Counted from the first letter of the stretch, positions 36,132-46,157 are shown. The stretch is DNA of 64,000 bases from Mycobacterium sp. DL (GCF_039729195.1 NZ_CP155796.1:3720001-3784000); one strand, 5' to 3'. The notes: generated from the letters alone by a model not told the origin. A program made the numbers and translations.

Positions 36132-36161
36132 TTGGGACATTTGTGACCTCGCTGGTAACCT
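36132..36161 (+). promoter_or_regulatory. rpsT promoter
   Basis: TTGGGA (36132-36137), an 18-base spacer and TAACCT (36156-36161) make a good housekeeping-sigma promoter about 72 bp before the rpsT GTG. The short leader contains a GC-rich GGGCGCCC palindrome. Confidence 0.5.
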
Positions 36162-36233
36162 GAACAGTCGCTGCCCCCCGTGGGCGCCCACAGACTCAAG
36201 CAATCCCGTCGAGATTTACGAAGGAATACACGC

Positions 36234-36494
36234 GTGGCCAACATCAAGTCGCAGCAGAAGCGAATCCTCACCAACGAGCGCCGCAGGCTGCGCAACAAGT
36301 CGGTGAAGTCGTCCCTGCACACGGCGGTGCGTGGTTTCCGTGCGGCGCTCGAGTCCGGCGACAAGGAGAAGGCCGGCGAACTCCTCGCTGCGACCACCCG
36401 TCAGCTGGACAAAGCGGCCACCAAAGGCGTGATCCACAAGAATCAGGCCGCCAACCGCAAGTCCGCGCTCACCCAGGCCTTCAACAAGATCTGA
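36234..36494 (+). CDS. rpsT: 30S ribosomal protein S20
   Basis: 86 residues from the GTG at 36234 (after CGAAGGAATACACGC): begins [20 protein letters not shown] and ends [11 protein letters not shown]. Length, basicity and helical hairpin are typical of S20, which binds 16S rRNA early in 30S assembly. A longer upstream frame from 36180 lacks the family N-terminus. It converges with holA 7 bp away. Equivalent to Rv2412c. Confidence 0.96.
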   Translation: MANIKSQQKRILTNERRRLRNKSVKSSLHTAVRGFRAALESGDKEKAGELLAATTRQLDKAATKGVIHKNQAANRKSALTQAFNKI

Positions 36495-36501
36495 GTCCGG
36501 C

Positions 36502-37464
36502 TCAGTCCGCGACCAGCTCGGCTACCCTGCGGACTGCGGTCTCCAGCGCGTAGTCCGCATCCGCCGCCGCCCCCTTGACGTCGGCGTTCAGCGCGGCCAC
36601 CAGCCTCATCGCCTCGGCGACGGAGTCTCTCGACCACCGGCGCGCCTGCTTCTGCGCCTTTTGCACCCGCCACGGCGGCATGCCCAGCTCACCGGCCAAT
36701 CGGTAGGGGTCGCCGGACAGCGGCCCGACCCGGGCGATCGTGTGCACCGCCTCGGCCAGCGCGTCGGCCAGCACCACCAGCGGTTCGCCACCCATCATCG
36801 CCCAGCGCAATGCCTCGGCAGCGCCGGCGACATCCCCGACGACCGCCTTGTCGGCGATGGCGAAGCCCTTCACCTCGGCTTTACCCGAGTGGTAGCGGCG
36901 CACAGCGGCCGCGCTGAGGTCACCTCCGGTGTCGGCGACAAGCTGCGAACACGCCGCAGCCAGCTCACGAAGATCGGAGCCGACGGCGTCGAGCACCGCG
37001 GTCACCGTGTCGTCGTCGGCCTTCACCCGCAGCGCGCGGAACTCCTTGCGGACGAAATCGGACCGCTCGGATGCCTTGGTGACCTTGGCGCACGGGTGAA
37101 CCTGCGCTCCCTGCTTCTTGAGATGGTCGGCGAGGGACTTCGCTCGGCCGCCACCGGAGTGCGCCACCACGAGCATCGTCCCTTCGGGCAGATCCGCAGC
37201 AGCCGATTCGATGATCGCGACCGACTCCTTGCCCGCTTCGGCGGCGGCCTCCAGCACCACCACACGTTCGTCGGCGAACAGCGACGGGCTGAGCAACTCA
37301 ACGAGTTCGCTGGTGCTGACTTCGCCCGCGCGGAGCCGATCGACCGGGACGTCAGCGGTGCCCGCCGACGCCCGTGCCTGCTGCAGCACCGACGCGATGG
37401 CTCGCTCGACCAATAGCTCTTCGTCACCCAGGATCAGGTGCAGGCCGGTCACCTCTTGACTCAC
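36502..37464 (-). CDS. holA: DNA polymerase III delta subunit
   Basis: 320 residues. The protein starts [20 protein letters not shown], a degenerate AAA+ N-terminus without functional Walker motifs as expected of delta, and continues with [17 protein letters not shown], then the collar domain ending [15 protein letters not shown]. It opens the sliding clamp within the clamp loader. The start overlaps the comEC coding sequence by 41 bp on the same strand. Equivalent to Rv2413c. Confidence 0.9.
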   Translation of the reverse strand: MSQEVTGLHLILGDEELLVERAIASVLQQARASAGTADVPVDRLRAGEVSTSELVELLSPSLFADERVVVLEAAAEAGKESVAIIESAAADLPEGTMLVVAHSGGGRAKSLADHLKKQGAQVHPCAKVTKASERSDFVRKEFRALRVKADDDTVTAVLDAVGSDLRELAAACSQLVADTGGDLSAAAVRRYHSGKAEVKGFAIADKAVVGDVAGAAEALRWAMMGGEPLVVLADALAEAVHTIARVGPLSGDPYRLAGELGMPPWRVQKAQKQARRWSRDSVAEAMRLVAALNADVKGAAADADYALETAVRRVAELVAD

Positions 37465-38980
37465 CGGACGATCGTGCCACGACCCCGCGACAACGACTGC
37501 ACCACCAATGCCACACGGCCGCGGTGACGACCGCGCCGACCGCTACGGTGACCACCCCGGCGAGACCCGACGGGACCGCCACCGCCGCCGCGGGTACGTC
37601 CGCGGCCCAGCGCGCCACGCTCAGCAGCCACCACACCTCCGGACCGGTGAACCGGATCAGCAGTTCGGCTCCCGCGGGCCACACCGGACACAGCGCGGCA
37701 GCGGCGGTGCCGATAACAGTGATCGGCGGGATCACCGGCGCCACCACCAGGTTCGCAGCGACCGCCACCAGGCTCACCGTGCCCGAAATGCCGGCCACCA
37801 GCGGCGCAGTGACCAGTTGCGCGGCGATGGCGACGCTCACCGCGTCAGCGAGTGGTTTCGGCCAACCACGACCGGTGAGGCGCCGCGACCAGCCCGGGGC
37901 GATCAGCACCAGCGCGGCCGTTGCCGATACCGACAGCGCGAACCCGACGTCCACGGCGAGCCCGGGCGCGCCGATCATCAGGATGATGACCGTCGCCGAC
38001 AGCGCGGGCAACGCCTGCCGGCGCCGGTGCGACAGCACGGCCAGCAGCGTGATCGCTCCCATCACCGCCGCGCGCAGCACGCTCGCCGACGGCTGCACCA
38101 CCACAACAAACGCCACCAGGGTGAGCGCGGCCAGGAAGACGGCCGCGCGCGGCCCGATCAGCACCGCGGTCAACAACACCGCACCGCAGACGATCGTCAC
38201 GTTCGCCCCCGACACGGCGGTCAGATGCGTCAGCCCCGACAGGCGGAAATCCTGGGTGGTCTGCTGGGGTACCCCCGACGTGTCTCCCAGGACGAGTGCC
38301 GGCAGCATCGCCGCCTGGTCAGCGGGCAGCACGATCCGGGAGGCGTACGCGAAACGATCGCGGATGTGATGCGCCGCCTGGTGTATCGGGGCCGCGGCAC
38401 CGAAGGCGGGCTCGCCTCTGGCCGTGAGCGTGGCGACCGTGAGGTCGCGCCGCTTCGGCGCGCCGATCTGCGCCCGGAAGGCCGCGGGCTGACCCGCCGT
38501 GAGTCGCGAGTACCCGCCGGCAGAGGCGAACACGATGACCTTGCCGGAGGACGGGGTGCCGTCGAGTTCCAGCAGGGCCCCGCGGAACATCGTGCGGCCG
38601 CCGTGAAGCACCCGTGGCGTCTCCGACGGAACGACAACCACGGCGGTGGCCTGGCCCACGTAACCCAGCGCCGGGTGGTGGCGAACCTCGTTGACACGCA
38701 ACAACACAGCCACGGCGAATCCGCCACCCACCAGCAGCACAGTCGCCACGGCGGCAGCCAAACCCCGCCGATCGGTGTCGCGGCGCCGACCACGGCTACC
38801 CCACCACCCGGCCGCTGCGGTGGCTGCGACCGAAACGGCGATCGCGGCGAACATGCCCGGCTGAGCCCACAGGATTCCCGCCGCGGTGACCGCCCAGCAG
38901 GTCAGTGCCGCCGGGACAAGCCGCAGGTCGAGCGTGGCGACGTCGGTCGGCCCGGACGTCGGGGACGATCCGGACGTCAC
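37424..38980 (-). CDS. comEC: ComEC/Rec2-family DNA-channel membrane protein
   Basis: 518 residues from a GTG at 38980 that overlaps the comEA stop (GTGA); a very long in-phase extension upstream is shadow sequence. Multiple membrane segments with the ComEC competence domain: [17 protein letters not shown] (the SG-AH-like core), [19 protein letters not shown] and the terminal DUF4131-like and hydrophobic blocks. The C-terminal metallo-beta-lactamase domain of full-length ComEC is missing, as in other mycobacteria. It would carry single-stranded DNA across the inner membrane if transformation operates. Equivalent to Rv2414c. Confidence 0.85.
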   Translation of the reverse strand: MTSGSSPTSGPTDVATLDLRLVPAALTCWAVTAAGILWAQPGMFAAIAVSVAATAAAGWWGSRGRRRDTDRRGLAAAVATVLLVGGGFAVAVLLRVNEVRHHPALGYVGQATAVVVVPSETPRVLHGGRTMFRGALLELDGTPSSGKVIVFASAGGYSRLTAGQPAAFRAQIGAPKRRDLTVATLTARGEPAFGAAAPIHQAAHHIRDRFAYASRIVLPADQAAMLPALVLGDTSGVPQQTTQDFRLSGLTHLTAVSGANVTIVCGAVLLTAVLIGPRAAVFLAALTLVAFVVVVQPSASVLRAAVMGAITLLAVLSHRRRQALPALSATVIILMIGAPGLAVDVGFALSVSATAALVLIAPGWSRRLTGRGWPKPLADAVSVAIAAQLVTAPLVAGISGTVSLVAVAANLVVAPVIPPITVIGTAAAALCPVWPAGAELLIRFTGPEVWWLLSVARWAADVPAAAVAVPSGLAGVVTVAVGAVVTAAVWHWWCSRCRGVVARSSGESRGDRPAPDPG

Positions 38981-39786
38981 ACGCGGACATGATCGCGCAG
39001 CTTGTCCAGCCGAGCCGGGCCGATGCCGTCGACCTCGGCCAGTTGATCCACGCTGCCGAACCGGCCGTTGGCGTCGCGCCACGCGACGATCGCGGCGGCG
39101 GTCACCGGACCCACCCCGGGAAGGGTGTCGAGTTCGTCGACCGCCGCGGTGTTGAGATCCACCAAAGTGTTTGCCGTCGAGGCAGTTTCCGCTGAAGGCG
39201 CCCCGGCGGCCGAGGGCGCCGGATCCGACACGATCGAACTGCCCATCTCCACGGGTTGGCCGGGTGGCGCCCCGATTCCGACGACGATCTGCTCGCCGTC
39301 GGCGACTCTTCTCGCCATGTTCAGGCCCATCACGTCGGCGCCGTCGAGCGCGCCGCCGGCGGCGTCGAGCGCATCGGCGATCCGGGCACCGGGAGCGAGG
39401 GTGACCAGCCCCGGCGTGGTGACCAGACCGACGACGCTGACGACCACCGGCGGCGCCGGTCCGGGTGCCACCGAACCCGGGGCCGGCGAGGCCGAGGACA
39501 CCATCTCCACCGGCGGCAGTTTCGCCGACACCACCGCCGGAGGTCGATCGGAGAGCAGGGTCAACACCGTCACCAGCACGGCGACGGCGCCGACAACCCC
39601 CAGCGCGACGACACCGGCACGACCCGGGTCCGCTCTGATCGTCGACAGCCAGCCGGCGGATCCCGATGGAGTGTTCTCCGGTAGCCATCGCGACAGTGAG
39701 GTATCGCGCGGTTCGTCGGGGTCGTCGTCTTCGGCGGCGGCGCCCAGACGTCGACGCAGCCGCTCTACGGGCAGTTCGGTGGACAT
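38977..39786 (-). CDS. comEA: ComEA-like DNA-binding membrane protein
   Basis: 269 residues: a cytoplasmic N-terminus, one membrane helix near residues 55-80 (AGVVALGVVGAVAVLVTVLT), a proline-rich external linker, an SLBB-like domain (VSVVGLVTTPGLVTLAPGAR) and a C-terminal helix-hairpin-helix pair (VDLNTAAVDELDTLPGVGPV; LAEVDGIGPARLDKL) that binds DNA. It overlaps comEC by 4 bases. Equivalent to Rv2415c. Confidence 0.88.
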   Translation of the reverse strand: MSTELPVERLRRRLGAAAEDDDPDEPRDTSLSRWLPENTPSGSAGWLSTIRADPGRAGVVALGVVGAVAVLVTVLTLLSDRPPAVVSAKLPPVEMVSSASPAPGSVAPGPAPPVVVSVVGLVTTPGLVTLAPGARIADALDAAGGALDGADVMGLNMARRVADGEQIVVGIGAPPGQPVEMGSSIVSDPAPSAAGAPSAETASTANTLVDLNTAAVDELDTLPGVGPVTAAAIVAWRDANGRFGSVDQLAEVDGIGPARLDKLRDHVRV

Positions 39787-39898
39787 GGGCCGACCGTAAG
39801 CGCGTCGGCCGACGTCAGGCGTCCGCGCCGGGGTGCACGGACGAAGCCTGGGGACGAACTCCGCATTGGGGACGGCGGTGGCTACGATTGCTCCCGAT

Positions 39899-40573
39899 AT
39901 GAACCGTCGAGCACCGATGATCGCAGGCCTCGCGTTCGCGGTGCTCTACGCGACGGCCGTGCTGGTGATCCCCACGGTCTCAGGCGTCGACGACGACGCT
40001 GCCGCGCGGGTCCAGGCGCTGCTGCTGGCGTTCTCCACGCTCGGCCTCGTGGTGGTGCTCACCTTCGCGCGCGACCGCCTGACCGGTCCGTCGGGCCACC
40101 TGTTCACGATCGGATCGGCGGTGCTGGTCGCCCAACTGTGTGTGGCGATCTGGTTCACCGGCGGGCCTGCATTGCGCCCCGGCCAGCTGGCGACGAGCAC
40201 TGCGCGCGTCATCGGAGACGTCGGCTCGCTGTGGCTGCCCGCCGCCACGATCGCCAACATCATGGTCGCCGTCCCGATCCTGTTGGCCGCCAACGAGGGT
40301 CGCCTTCCGCGATGGCTCGGCACAGCGGCGGCGATCTTCACCGTCGAGCAGCTTCTCGAGACCATCACGATCATCGGGCCGCCCGGCAGCTTCATCTCCC
40401 CCGGCGGGCCGATGAACCACTATCTCGGCGGAACGCTGACCGTGCTGTTCTATCTCGGCCTCGGGATCGCGTTGTCGCGCCCCGAAGACACCGCGGACCG
40501 CCCGGCACCCCGCGACGACGCGGGTACCGTCGAGGAAAAGGGTGCGGTAGACGAACGCGCAGGAGATCCATGA
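39899..40573 (+). CDS. Multi-pass membrane protein of unknown function
   Basis: 224 residues from the ATG at 39899; a TACGAT element ends 10 bases before it, suggesting a very short or absent leader. Six or so hydrophobic segments (APMIAGLAFAVLYATAVLVI; LLAFSTLGLVVVLTFA; FTIGSAVLVAQLCVAIWFTG; LWLPAATIANIMVAVPILLA; and two more) and a charged C-terminal tail. No family recognised with confidence. Its stop overlaps the acyl-CoA dehydrogenase start by 4 bases, so it belongs to that operon. Confidence 0.75.
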   Translation: MNRRAPMIAGLAFAVLYATAVLVIPTVSGVDDDAAARVQALLLAFSTLGLVVVLTFARDRLTGPSGHLFTIGSAVLVAQLCVAIWFTGGPALRPGQLATSTARVIGDVGSLWLPAATIANIMVAVPILLAANEGRLPRWLGTAAAIFTVEQLLETITIIGPPGSFISPGGPMNHYLGGTLTVLFYLGLGIALSRPEDTADRPAPRDDAGTVEEKGAVDERAGDP

Positions 40574-41715
40574 CACTTGACCGGTTGGTACCCCGATCGG
40601 CCGTCGACCCGTCAGCCACCGCGGAACTGCGTAACGAGGTGCGGCAGTTCCTCGCCGAGCAGCGAGCTGCGGGCGCGTACACCCCGACCGTCGACGCCTG
40701 GCTCAGCGCGTGGGACGAAGACTTCACCGCTTCGCTCGCAGCGCGCGGCTGGCTGGGTATGACGGTGCCGGTCGCCTACGGCGGGCACGGACTCTCGTTC
40801 CTCGAGCGGTTTGTCGTCACCGAGGAACTGCTTGCCGCCGGTGCGCCGGTCGCCGCCCACTGGATCGCCGACCGGCAGATCGTGCCCTCACTGCTGAAGT
40901 ACGGCACCGAGTTTCAACGGTCGGAGTTTCTCCCCAGGATCGTGCGCGGTGAGTGCTTCTTCGGCATCGGGATGAGCGAACCGGACTCGGGATCTGATCT
41001 CGCCAGCGTGCGCACCCGTGCCGAACGAGTGGAAGGCGGCTGGGCACTGACCGGCACCAAGGTCTGGACCTCCGGTGCTCATCTTGCGCACGCCTTCATT
41101 GCGCTGGCCCGCAACGAGCCCGTCGATCCGGCGCATCGCCACGCCGGTCTCAGCCAGTTCATCGTCGACCTGCGTGGTCCCGGGGTCGAGATCCGACCCA
41201 TCGTCTCGATGAACGGTGCGCACCACTTCAACGAGGTGATCCTCGATGGAGCTTTTGTCCCCGACTCCATGGTGTTCGGCGAGATCGGGCAGGGCTGGCA
41301 GCAGGTGACGTCCGAGCTTGCGTTCGAGCGAAGCGGCTCCGAGCGGTTCCTGTCGACGTTTGTGCTTCTTGATGCCTGCGCGGAGGAGATGTCTCAGCGT
41401 CGGCTTCCACGCTCTGCGGATCTCGGGCGATTGGTGGCGCGGATCGCCGGACTCCATCAGATGTCCGCCGCGATCGCGGCCGCTCTGGAACGACATGAAC
41501 CCGCCGACGTGCCCGCGGCTGTGGTGAAGGTCCTGGGCACCACCACCGAGGGCGACATCGCGGAGTTCGCCCATCTCGCGGGTGAACATGATGTGGGACA
41601 ACACTTTTCGGACGTGGCCAATATGGCCGTTGATCAGCGGCCGGGGTTCACGCTGCGCGGCGGCACCAACGAGGTGCTGCGCGGCGTGATCGCCCGCGGC
41701 TTGGGGATGCGATGA
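40570..41715 (+). CDS. Acyl-CoA dehydrogenase family protein, first subunit
   Basis: 381 residues from the ATG at 40570 after AGGAGATCC. Family motifs: WLGMTVPVAYGGHGLS, the FAD-binding GIGMSEPDSGSDLAS, WALTGTKVWTSGAHLA, and the C-terminal GFTLRGGTNEVLRGVIARGL that closes the flavin site. It overlaps the second dehydrogenase gene by 4 bases. Such back-to-back pairs in mycobacteria commonly form mixed tetramers acting on steroid or lipid side-chain CoA esters; the substrate is not readable here. Confidence 0.87.
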   Translation: MTLDRLVPRSAVDPSATAELRNEVRQFLAEQRAAGAYTPTVDAWLSAWDEDFTASLAARGWLGMTVPVAYGGHGLSFLERFVVTEELLAAGAPVAAHWIADRQIVPSLLKYGTEFQRSEFLPRIVRGECFFGIGMSEPDSGSDLASVRTRAERVEGGWALTGTKVWTSGAHLAHAFIALARNEPVDPAHRHAGLSQFIVDLRGPGVEIRPIVSMNGAHHFNEVILDGAFVPDSMVFGEIGQGWQQVTSELAFERSGSERFLSTFVLLDACAEEMSQRRLPRSADLGRLVARIAGLHQMSAAIAAALERHEPADVPAAVVKVLGTTTEGDIAEFAHLAGEHDVGQHFSDVANMAVDQRPGFTLRGGTNEVLRGVIARGLGMR

Positions 41716-42734
41716 CAGCGCCTCAGGTCGACCCGGCCCTCACGGAGATGATGGATGCGGTCTTCGCCGAGAAGCGCAACTCCGATACCCATTCGCGGGT
41801 GCCGGTTTTTGATGCCGACCTGTGGCACCAACTCGATGAGTTGGGACTGGTTCGGCTCACCGGCGCCGAGCAGTCCGGCGGCAGTGGGGCCGGTTGGTAC
41901 GAGGCGGCCGAACTGCTGACCGCCGCAGTCCGCCACGGCGTTCGGATTCCGTTGGCCGAGAACGACCTCTTGGCATGCTGGCTTCTGGAGGCCGCCGGGA
42001 TGCCCGTGGACGCCGCGACGCGCACGGTCTGTCTGCTCGATGAGGGCGGGCAGGCTTCGGCGGTGCCGTGGGCATCGGTCGTCGAACGGATCGTGGTGGT
42101 GTGGCCAGACGCCGACCAGTACCTGGCCGCCGATGCCGGAGTCAGCGATGTGACGATCACGCCCGGCACCAACATGATCGGTGAACCTCGCGACACCGTC
42201 GTCGTTGATCCGAACTCGTTGGGCGGCGTTCAGGTGACCGCAGAACTTGTCGGACAGCTCCGGTTGAAGTCTGCTCTGGTCAGGTCGATACAGGTGTGCG
42301 CGGCTCTGGACGAAGCGCTGGCGTCGTCGATAGACCATGTGACCTCGCGTCAGCAATTCGGTCGTCCGCTGTCGAAGTTCCAGGCCGTCCAACATCTGGT
42401 CTCCGATATCGCCGCCGAAGCCGCGCTCGCACGATCCGCCACCGAGGCCGCGCTGTCCGCTGCGGTGGACAGCAATTGGTCAGCACCACATCTGGATTTC
42501 CTTGTGGCGGCGGCACGTTCGTGCACCGGCCATGCCGCGTCGGTGGTGGTGCGTAACGCTCATCAGGTGCACGGCGCGATGGGAACCACCAGCGAGCACC
42601 GATTGCACGAGTTCACCCGGGCTGCACTGGCGTGGCGATCGGAGTTCGGTTCCGTGCGGTACTGGGACGACCGGTTGACCGACATGGCGCTGCACGCGGG
42701 AGGCGATCGGCTGTGGAGTCTGATCAATCCGTGA
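41712..42734 (+). CDS. Acyl-CoA dehydrogenase family protein, second subunit
   Basis: 340 residues, shorter and more divergent than its partner: the central FAD-binding strands are degenerate (ATRTVCLLDEGGQASAVPWA), but the C-terminal helical domain is clear (VTSRQQFGRPLSKFQAVQHL and HQVHGAMGTTSEHRLHEFTR). This is the usual look of the second subunit in FadE heteromers. Start at ATGA overlap with the first subunit. It converges on an SDR gene with a 1-bp gap. Confidence 0.85.
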   Translation: MTAPQVDPALTEMMDAVFAEKRNSDTHSRVPVFDADLWHQLDELGLVRLTGAEQSGGSGAGWYEAAELLTAAVRHGVRIPLAENDLLACWLLEAAGMPVDAATRTVCLLDEGGQASAVPWASVVERIVVVWPDADQYLAADAGVSDVTITPGTNMIGEPRDTVVVDPNSLGGVQVTAELVGQLRLKSALVRSIQVCAALDEALASSIDHVTSRQQFGRPLSKFQAVQHLVSDIAAEAALARSATEAALSAAVDSNWSAPHLDFLVAAARSCTGHAASVVVRNAHQVHGAMGTTSEHRLHEFTRAALAWRSEFGSVRYWDDRLTDMALHAGGDRLWSLINP

Positions 42735-42735
42735 T

Positions 42736-43536
42736 CTAGCGGACGATGACAGAACTCGGTTCCCTTGGAGCTCCTAGCATCTCGCGGTGCGACGGCGGTG
42801 TGCGACCGCCTTCGTCGGTGATCCCGTACCGCTGTCCCAGCTCGGCCCCGATGACTGCGTGGCCGCTCAGTTCACCCAGCGCCGGATCGTGGTATAGCGC
42901 GTCGATCAGGTGTCCGGTGAATTCCGGTGTCTCCGCCTGTTCGGCGAACCCTGCCAGCGCCTCTGGTTTGCCGTCAAATGCCGAGCGCAGCTTGTCGGTC
43001 AACAGGATTCCCATCCAGATCGACACCGTCGTCACCCCGGTGCCGCGGAAGTCGACAGCCATGTCGGCGACCATCTTGTCGACGCCCGCCTTCTGCGCGC
43101 CGTAGGCCGGGCCGTGCATGTAGCACACCGCACCCGGCGACGACGTGAACACCATCAGGCCGTGTTCGCCGGCAAGCAGCAGCGGCGCGGCGTGCCATGC
43201 CGCGACGTAGGACGACCGAAGCCCGACGTCCAGCACGTCGGCCAACTCGCGAGGCTTCTCCCAGAACGGCTTGGGGCCGATGAGGTCATCGGAGATGGCC
43301 GCGGCGTTGTTCACCAGCAGATCCAGCCGACCGGCCTCGTGGCCGACGCGCTCGAACAGGCCGCAGACCGCGTCGTCGTCGCGATGGTCCAGCGGTACTC
43401 CGGTTCCCCAGCCCGGGTCTTCGACGATGCTGCGGCCGGTTCCGTAGACCCTCCAGCCCACTGCGGCAAGCGCCGTCGCGATTCCCTGCCCGGCACCGCT
43501 ACTGGCACCGGTCACCACTGCCACCGTGTCAGTCAT
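42736..43536 (-). CDS. Short-chain dehydrogenase/reductase
   Basis: 266 residues. NAD(P)-binding TGASSGAGQGIATAL at residues 9-23, NNAAAISDD, and the catalytic YxxxK in PAYGAQKAGVDK, with an SSPGAV stretch providing the serine. The C-terminal region is short and ends with EPSSVIVR. A classical SDR of unknown alcohol/ketone substrate; the flanking acyl-CoA dehydrogenases suggest lipid or steroid breakdown. Confidence 0.88.
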   Translation of the reverse strand: MTDTVAVVTGASSGAGQGIATALAAVGWRVYGTGRSIVEDPGWGTGVPLDHRDDDAVCGLFERVGHEAGRLDLLVNNAAAISDDLIGPKPFWEKPRELADVLDVGLRSSYVAAWHAAPLLLAGEHGLMVFTSSPGAVCYMHGPAYGAQKAGVDKMVADMAVDFRGTGVTTVSIWMGILLTDKLRSAFDGKPEALAGFAEQAETPEFTGHLIDALYHDPALGELSGHAVIGAELGQRYGITDEGGRTPPSHREMLGAPREPSSVIVR

Positions 43537-43594
43537 GTAGACACCCTAAGGGCAGTACTTTGATCTGTTGACCCACTCTCGACGAGGAGATGTC

Positions 43595-44653
43595 ATGAGC
43601 CGAGCGACCACCGACCGACCGCTACGCGTCATCCAGTGGACCACCGGAAACATCGGAAGACGGTCGCTGCACGCGATCATCGGCCGCAATGACATGGAAC
43701 TGGTCGGCGTGTATGCCCACGGCGCGGACAAGGTCGGTGTGGATGCCGCCGAGTTGTCCGGGTGGCCCGAACCCACCGGGATCAAGGCCACCGACAACAT
43801 CGACGAACTGGTGGCACTGCGGCCTGACGCCTGCTGCTACAACCCGTTGTGGCCCAGCATCGACGAGCTGACACAACTGCTGGAGGCCGGTATCAACGTC
43901 TGCTCCACCGCCGCCTGGATCACCGGCGGCAAGCAGTCACCGGAGGATCTCGATCGGATCCGGAAAGCTTGCGAGAAGGGCGATTCCACGATCTTCGGCA
44001 GCGGTGCGCACCCTGGCATGAGCAACCTGGTGGGGATGGTTCTGTCCGGTTCATGCGAGCGGGTCGACGAGATCCGGATCACCGAGTCAGTCGACTGCTC
44101 GACCTACGAATCCGCGGGCACCCAGACCGCGATGGGGTTCTCCCAGGACCCCGACACCCCCGGCCTCGCCGAGAGTGTGGGCAGGGAGAGCGAGGTCTTC
44201 GCCGAGTCCGCGGCGATGATGGCCGATGCCATCGGGGCGAAGCTGGACCGGATCACGTTCGACGTGACGTTCACTGCGGCCACCGGTGACAGTGACCTCG
44301 GGTTCATGAAGATTCCGAAGGGCACGGTCGCCGGGGTACACGGGTATCACCGAGGCTGGGTGGGTGACCACAATGTGGTCAGCGTCGGCTTCAACTGGAT
44401 CATGGGCGAGCACGTCACCCCACCCAAGCCCCTCGAGCACGGACATGTTGTTCAGGTCTTCGGACTGCCGAACATGCGCACGGTGGTGCACTGCCTGCCG
44501 CCGAAGGACTGGACCGAACCGGGATTCATGGGGCTGGGGATGATCTACACCGCGATGCCGGTGACCAACGCCGTCCCCGTTGTCGTTGCCGCGCCTCCGG
44601 GAATCGTGACGCTGGCTGATCTCCCGCCGATCACCGGACGCTCGTCGGTGTGA
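43595..44653 (+). CDS. DapB-fold NAD(P)-dependent dehydrogenase-like protein
   Basis: 352 residues from the ATG at 43595 (GAGGAG 8 bases upstream). A Rossmann fold starts at residue 9: LRVIQWTTGNIGRRSLHAII, as in the dihydrodipicolinate-reductase-like family that includes 2,4-diaminopentanoate dehydrogenase. Later motifs are DACCYNPLWPS, GSGAHPGMSNLV and ESVDCSTYES. Many mycobacterial copies sit in lipid-degradation clusters with no assigned reaction. The stop codon lies immediately next to the left end of an IS256-family element, so the native C-terminus could have been altered. Confidence 0.8.
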   Translation: MSRATTDRPLRVIQWTTGNIGRRSLHAIIGRNDMELVGVYAHGADKVGVDAAELSGWPEPTGIKATDNIDELVALRPDACCYNPLWPSIDELTQLLEAGINVCSTAAWITGGKQSPEDLDRIRKACEKGDSTIFGSGAHPGMSNLVGMVLSGSCERVDEIRITESVDCSTYESAGTQTAMGFSQDPDTPGLAESVGRESEVFAESAAMMADAIGAKLDRITFDVTFTAATGDSDLGFMKIPKGTVAGVHGYHRGWVGDHNVVSVGFNWIMGEHVTPPKPLEHGHVVQVFGLPNMRTVVHCLPPKDWTEPGFMGLGMIYTAMPVTNAVPVVVAAPPGIVTLADLPPITGRSSV

Positions 44654-44682
44654 GGGACTGTGGAAATAACGGTGTTTCCGGC
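44654..44682 (+). repeat. IS256 left inverted repeat
   Basis: GGGACTGTGGAAA followed by TAACGGTGTTTCCGGC. The outer six and inner sixteen bases match the right repeat. Confidence 0.8.
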
Positions 44683-44722
44683 ACTGACACGCTGAGCGAT
44701 GCTCGGCGAGAAAGGTGCCGTG

Positions 44723-46003
44723 ATGACGACACTGGAAGATGTGGCGAAGAAGAAGGCGGCCGAGCAGTCCGCAGAGCAGAAGGCTGCGGTCGAGCTGGTC
44801 CGACTGGCCCAGGAACAAGGCCTGTCGCTGACCGGACCCGACGGGTTGATCAAACAGCTGACCAAGACAGTGCTCGAAACGGCTCTTAACGAGGAGATGA
44901 CCGAGCACCTCGGCTACGAGAAACACGACCCGCCCGAGGCGGGGACTGGCAACATTCGCAATGGCACCCGATCCAAGACGGTGCTGACCGACACCACCGG
45001 CCCGGTCGAGATCGACGTGCCCCGGGATCGGGCAGCGACCTTCGAGCCGCAGATCGTCAAGAAGCGTCAACGCCGGCTGTCTGGGGTTGATGAGGTCGTG
45101 TTGTCGTTGTATGCCAAAGGGCTTACCACTGGGGAGATTTCGGCGCACTTCGCCGAGATCTACGGTGCGTCGGTGTCCAAGGAGACCATCAGCCGAATCA
45201 CCGACAAGGTACTCGAGGAGATGAACGATTGGGCGGTGCGGCCTCTGGATGAGACCTACGCCGCGATCTTCATCGACGCGATCGTGGTGAAGGTCCGCGA
45301 CGGCCAGGTCGCCAACCGGCCGTTCTACGCCGCGATCGGGGTCACCCTGGCCGGGGAACGCGACATCCTCGGATTGTGGGCCGGTACCGGCGGTGAAGGA
45401 GCGAAGTTTTGGATGAGCGTGCTCACCGATCTGCGCAACCGCGGGGTCAAGGACACGTTCTTCGTGGTCTGTGATGGTCTCAAGGGACTGCCCGAGGTGG
45501 TCGGCAACGTGTGGCCACAGGCGATCGTGCAGACCTGCATCATCCACTTGCTGCGCAACACATTTCGGCTCACATCCCGCAAGTACTGGGATGAGATTAA
45601 GCGCGATGTCAAGCCGATCTACACCGCGGTCAACGCTACCGCGGCACGGTCGGCGTTCGACGAGCTGACCGAGAAATGGGGGGAGCGTTACCCGGCGGTG
45701 ATCCGGTTGTGGGACAACGCGTGGAGCGAGTTCATCCCGTTCCTGGACTATGACGTGGAGATCCGGCGGGTGATCTGCTCGACGAATGCGATCGAGTCGC
45801 TCAATGCTCGTTACCGCCGCGCGATCAAGGCCCGTGGGCACTTCCCATCCGAGCAGGCCGCGCTCAAGTGCCTCTATTTGGTGACCCGATCGCTGGACCC
45901 GACAGGTGTCGGCAGGGCACGATGGACTATGCGGTGGAAACCTGCCCTGAATGCGTTCGCAATCACCTTCAGCGACCGATTCCCGGCAGCCGAAACCTAC
46001 TGA
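44723..46003 (+). CDS. IS256-family (mutator-type) transposase
   Basis: 426 residues from the ATG at 44723. The DDE triad is Asp185 (FIDAIVVKV), Asp251 (VVCDGLKGLPE) and Glu358 (STNAIESLNARYR), with spacing usual for IS256. The C-H box CIIHLLRN lies between the second Asp and the Glu. N-terminal helices (LTKTVLETALNEEMTEHLGY) are the family DNA-binding start. It appears full length and therefore possibly active. A GTG/ATG at 44699 is another possible start. Confidence 0.95.
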   Translation: MTTLEDVAKKKAAEQSAEQKAAVELVRLAQEQGLSLTGPDGLIKQLTKTVLETALNEEMTEHLGYEKHDPPEAGTGNIRNGTRSKTVLTDTTGPVEIDVPRDRAATFEPQIVKKRQRRLSGVDEVVLSLYAKGLTTGEISAHFAEIYGASVSKETISRITDKVLEEMNDWAVRPLDETYAAIFIDAIVVKVRDGQVANRPFYAAIGVTLAGERDILGLWAGTGGEGAKFWMSVLTDLRNRGVKDTFFVVCDGLKGLPEVVGNVWPQAIVQTCIIHLLRNTFRLTSRKYWDEIKRDVKPIYTAVNATAARSAFDELTEKWGERYPAVIRLWDNAWSEFIPFLDYDVEIRRVICSTNAIESLNARYRRAIKARGHFPSEQAALKCLYLVTRSLDPTGVGRARWTMRWKPALNAFAITFSDRFPAAETY

Positions 46004-46011
46004 TGGAAACC

Positions 46012-46040
46012 GCCGGAAACACCGTTAACGAGATAGTCCC
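46012..46040 (-). repeat. IS256 right inverted repeat
   Basis: On the minus strand it reads GGGACTATCTCGT then TAACGGTGTTTCCGGC, matching the left repeat at the outer six and inner sixteen bases. Confidence 0.8.
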
Positions 46041-46157
46041 GTCGCCGACGGTGACGCCGATAGTCCCGACGACGCCGAGCTGTGGGTACCAGCTAATCTC
46101 ACCGGCGCTGAGCGGGCGGATTGGCTCGAAGGATTCCGCTCGCACTTCGAACCATAA
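46041..46157 (+). pseudogene. 3' remnant of a gene cut by the IS element
   Basis: An open frame that begins abruptly at the IS boundary and reads VADGDADSPDDAELW, VPANLTGAERADWLEG, FRSHFEP, then TAA. The composition and clean acidic pattern look like a real C-terminus, and there is no start codon or ribosome site. Its 5' part is not on the other side of the IS. Parent gene unrecognised. Confidence 0.5.

Larger units (their letters stand above)
44654..46040 (+). mobile_element. IS256-family insertion sequence, complete
   Basis: 1387 bp bounded by 29-bp imperfect inverted repeats that begin GGGACT and share the inner 16 bases TAACGGTGTTTCCGGC. It contains one intact transposase gene. No 8-9 bp target duplication flanks it: the left flank is CGGTGTGA and the right flank GTCGCCGA. 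Left of it is chromosome-like metabolic DNA, right of it plasmid-like DNA beginning with a truncated gene, so the element marks a rearrangement or replicon-fusion boundary. Confidence 0.85.

Noticed and set aside
44646..46048. Target-site duplication for the IS256 element
   Set aside because: The 8 bases on the left (CGGTGTGA) and right (GTCGCCGA) do not match, nor do 7- or 9-base versions.
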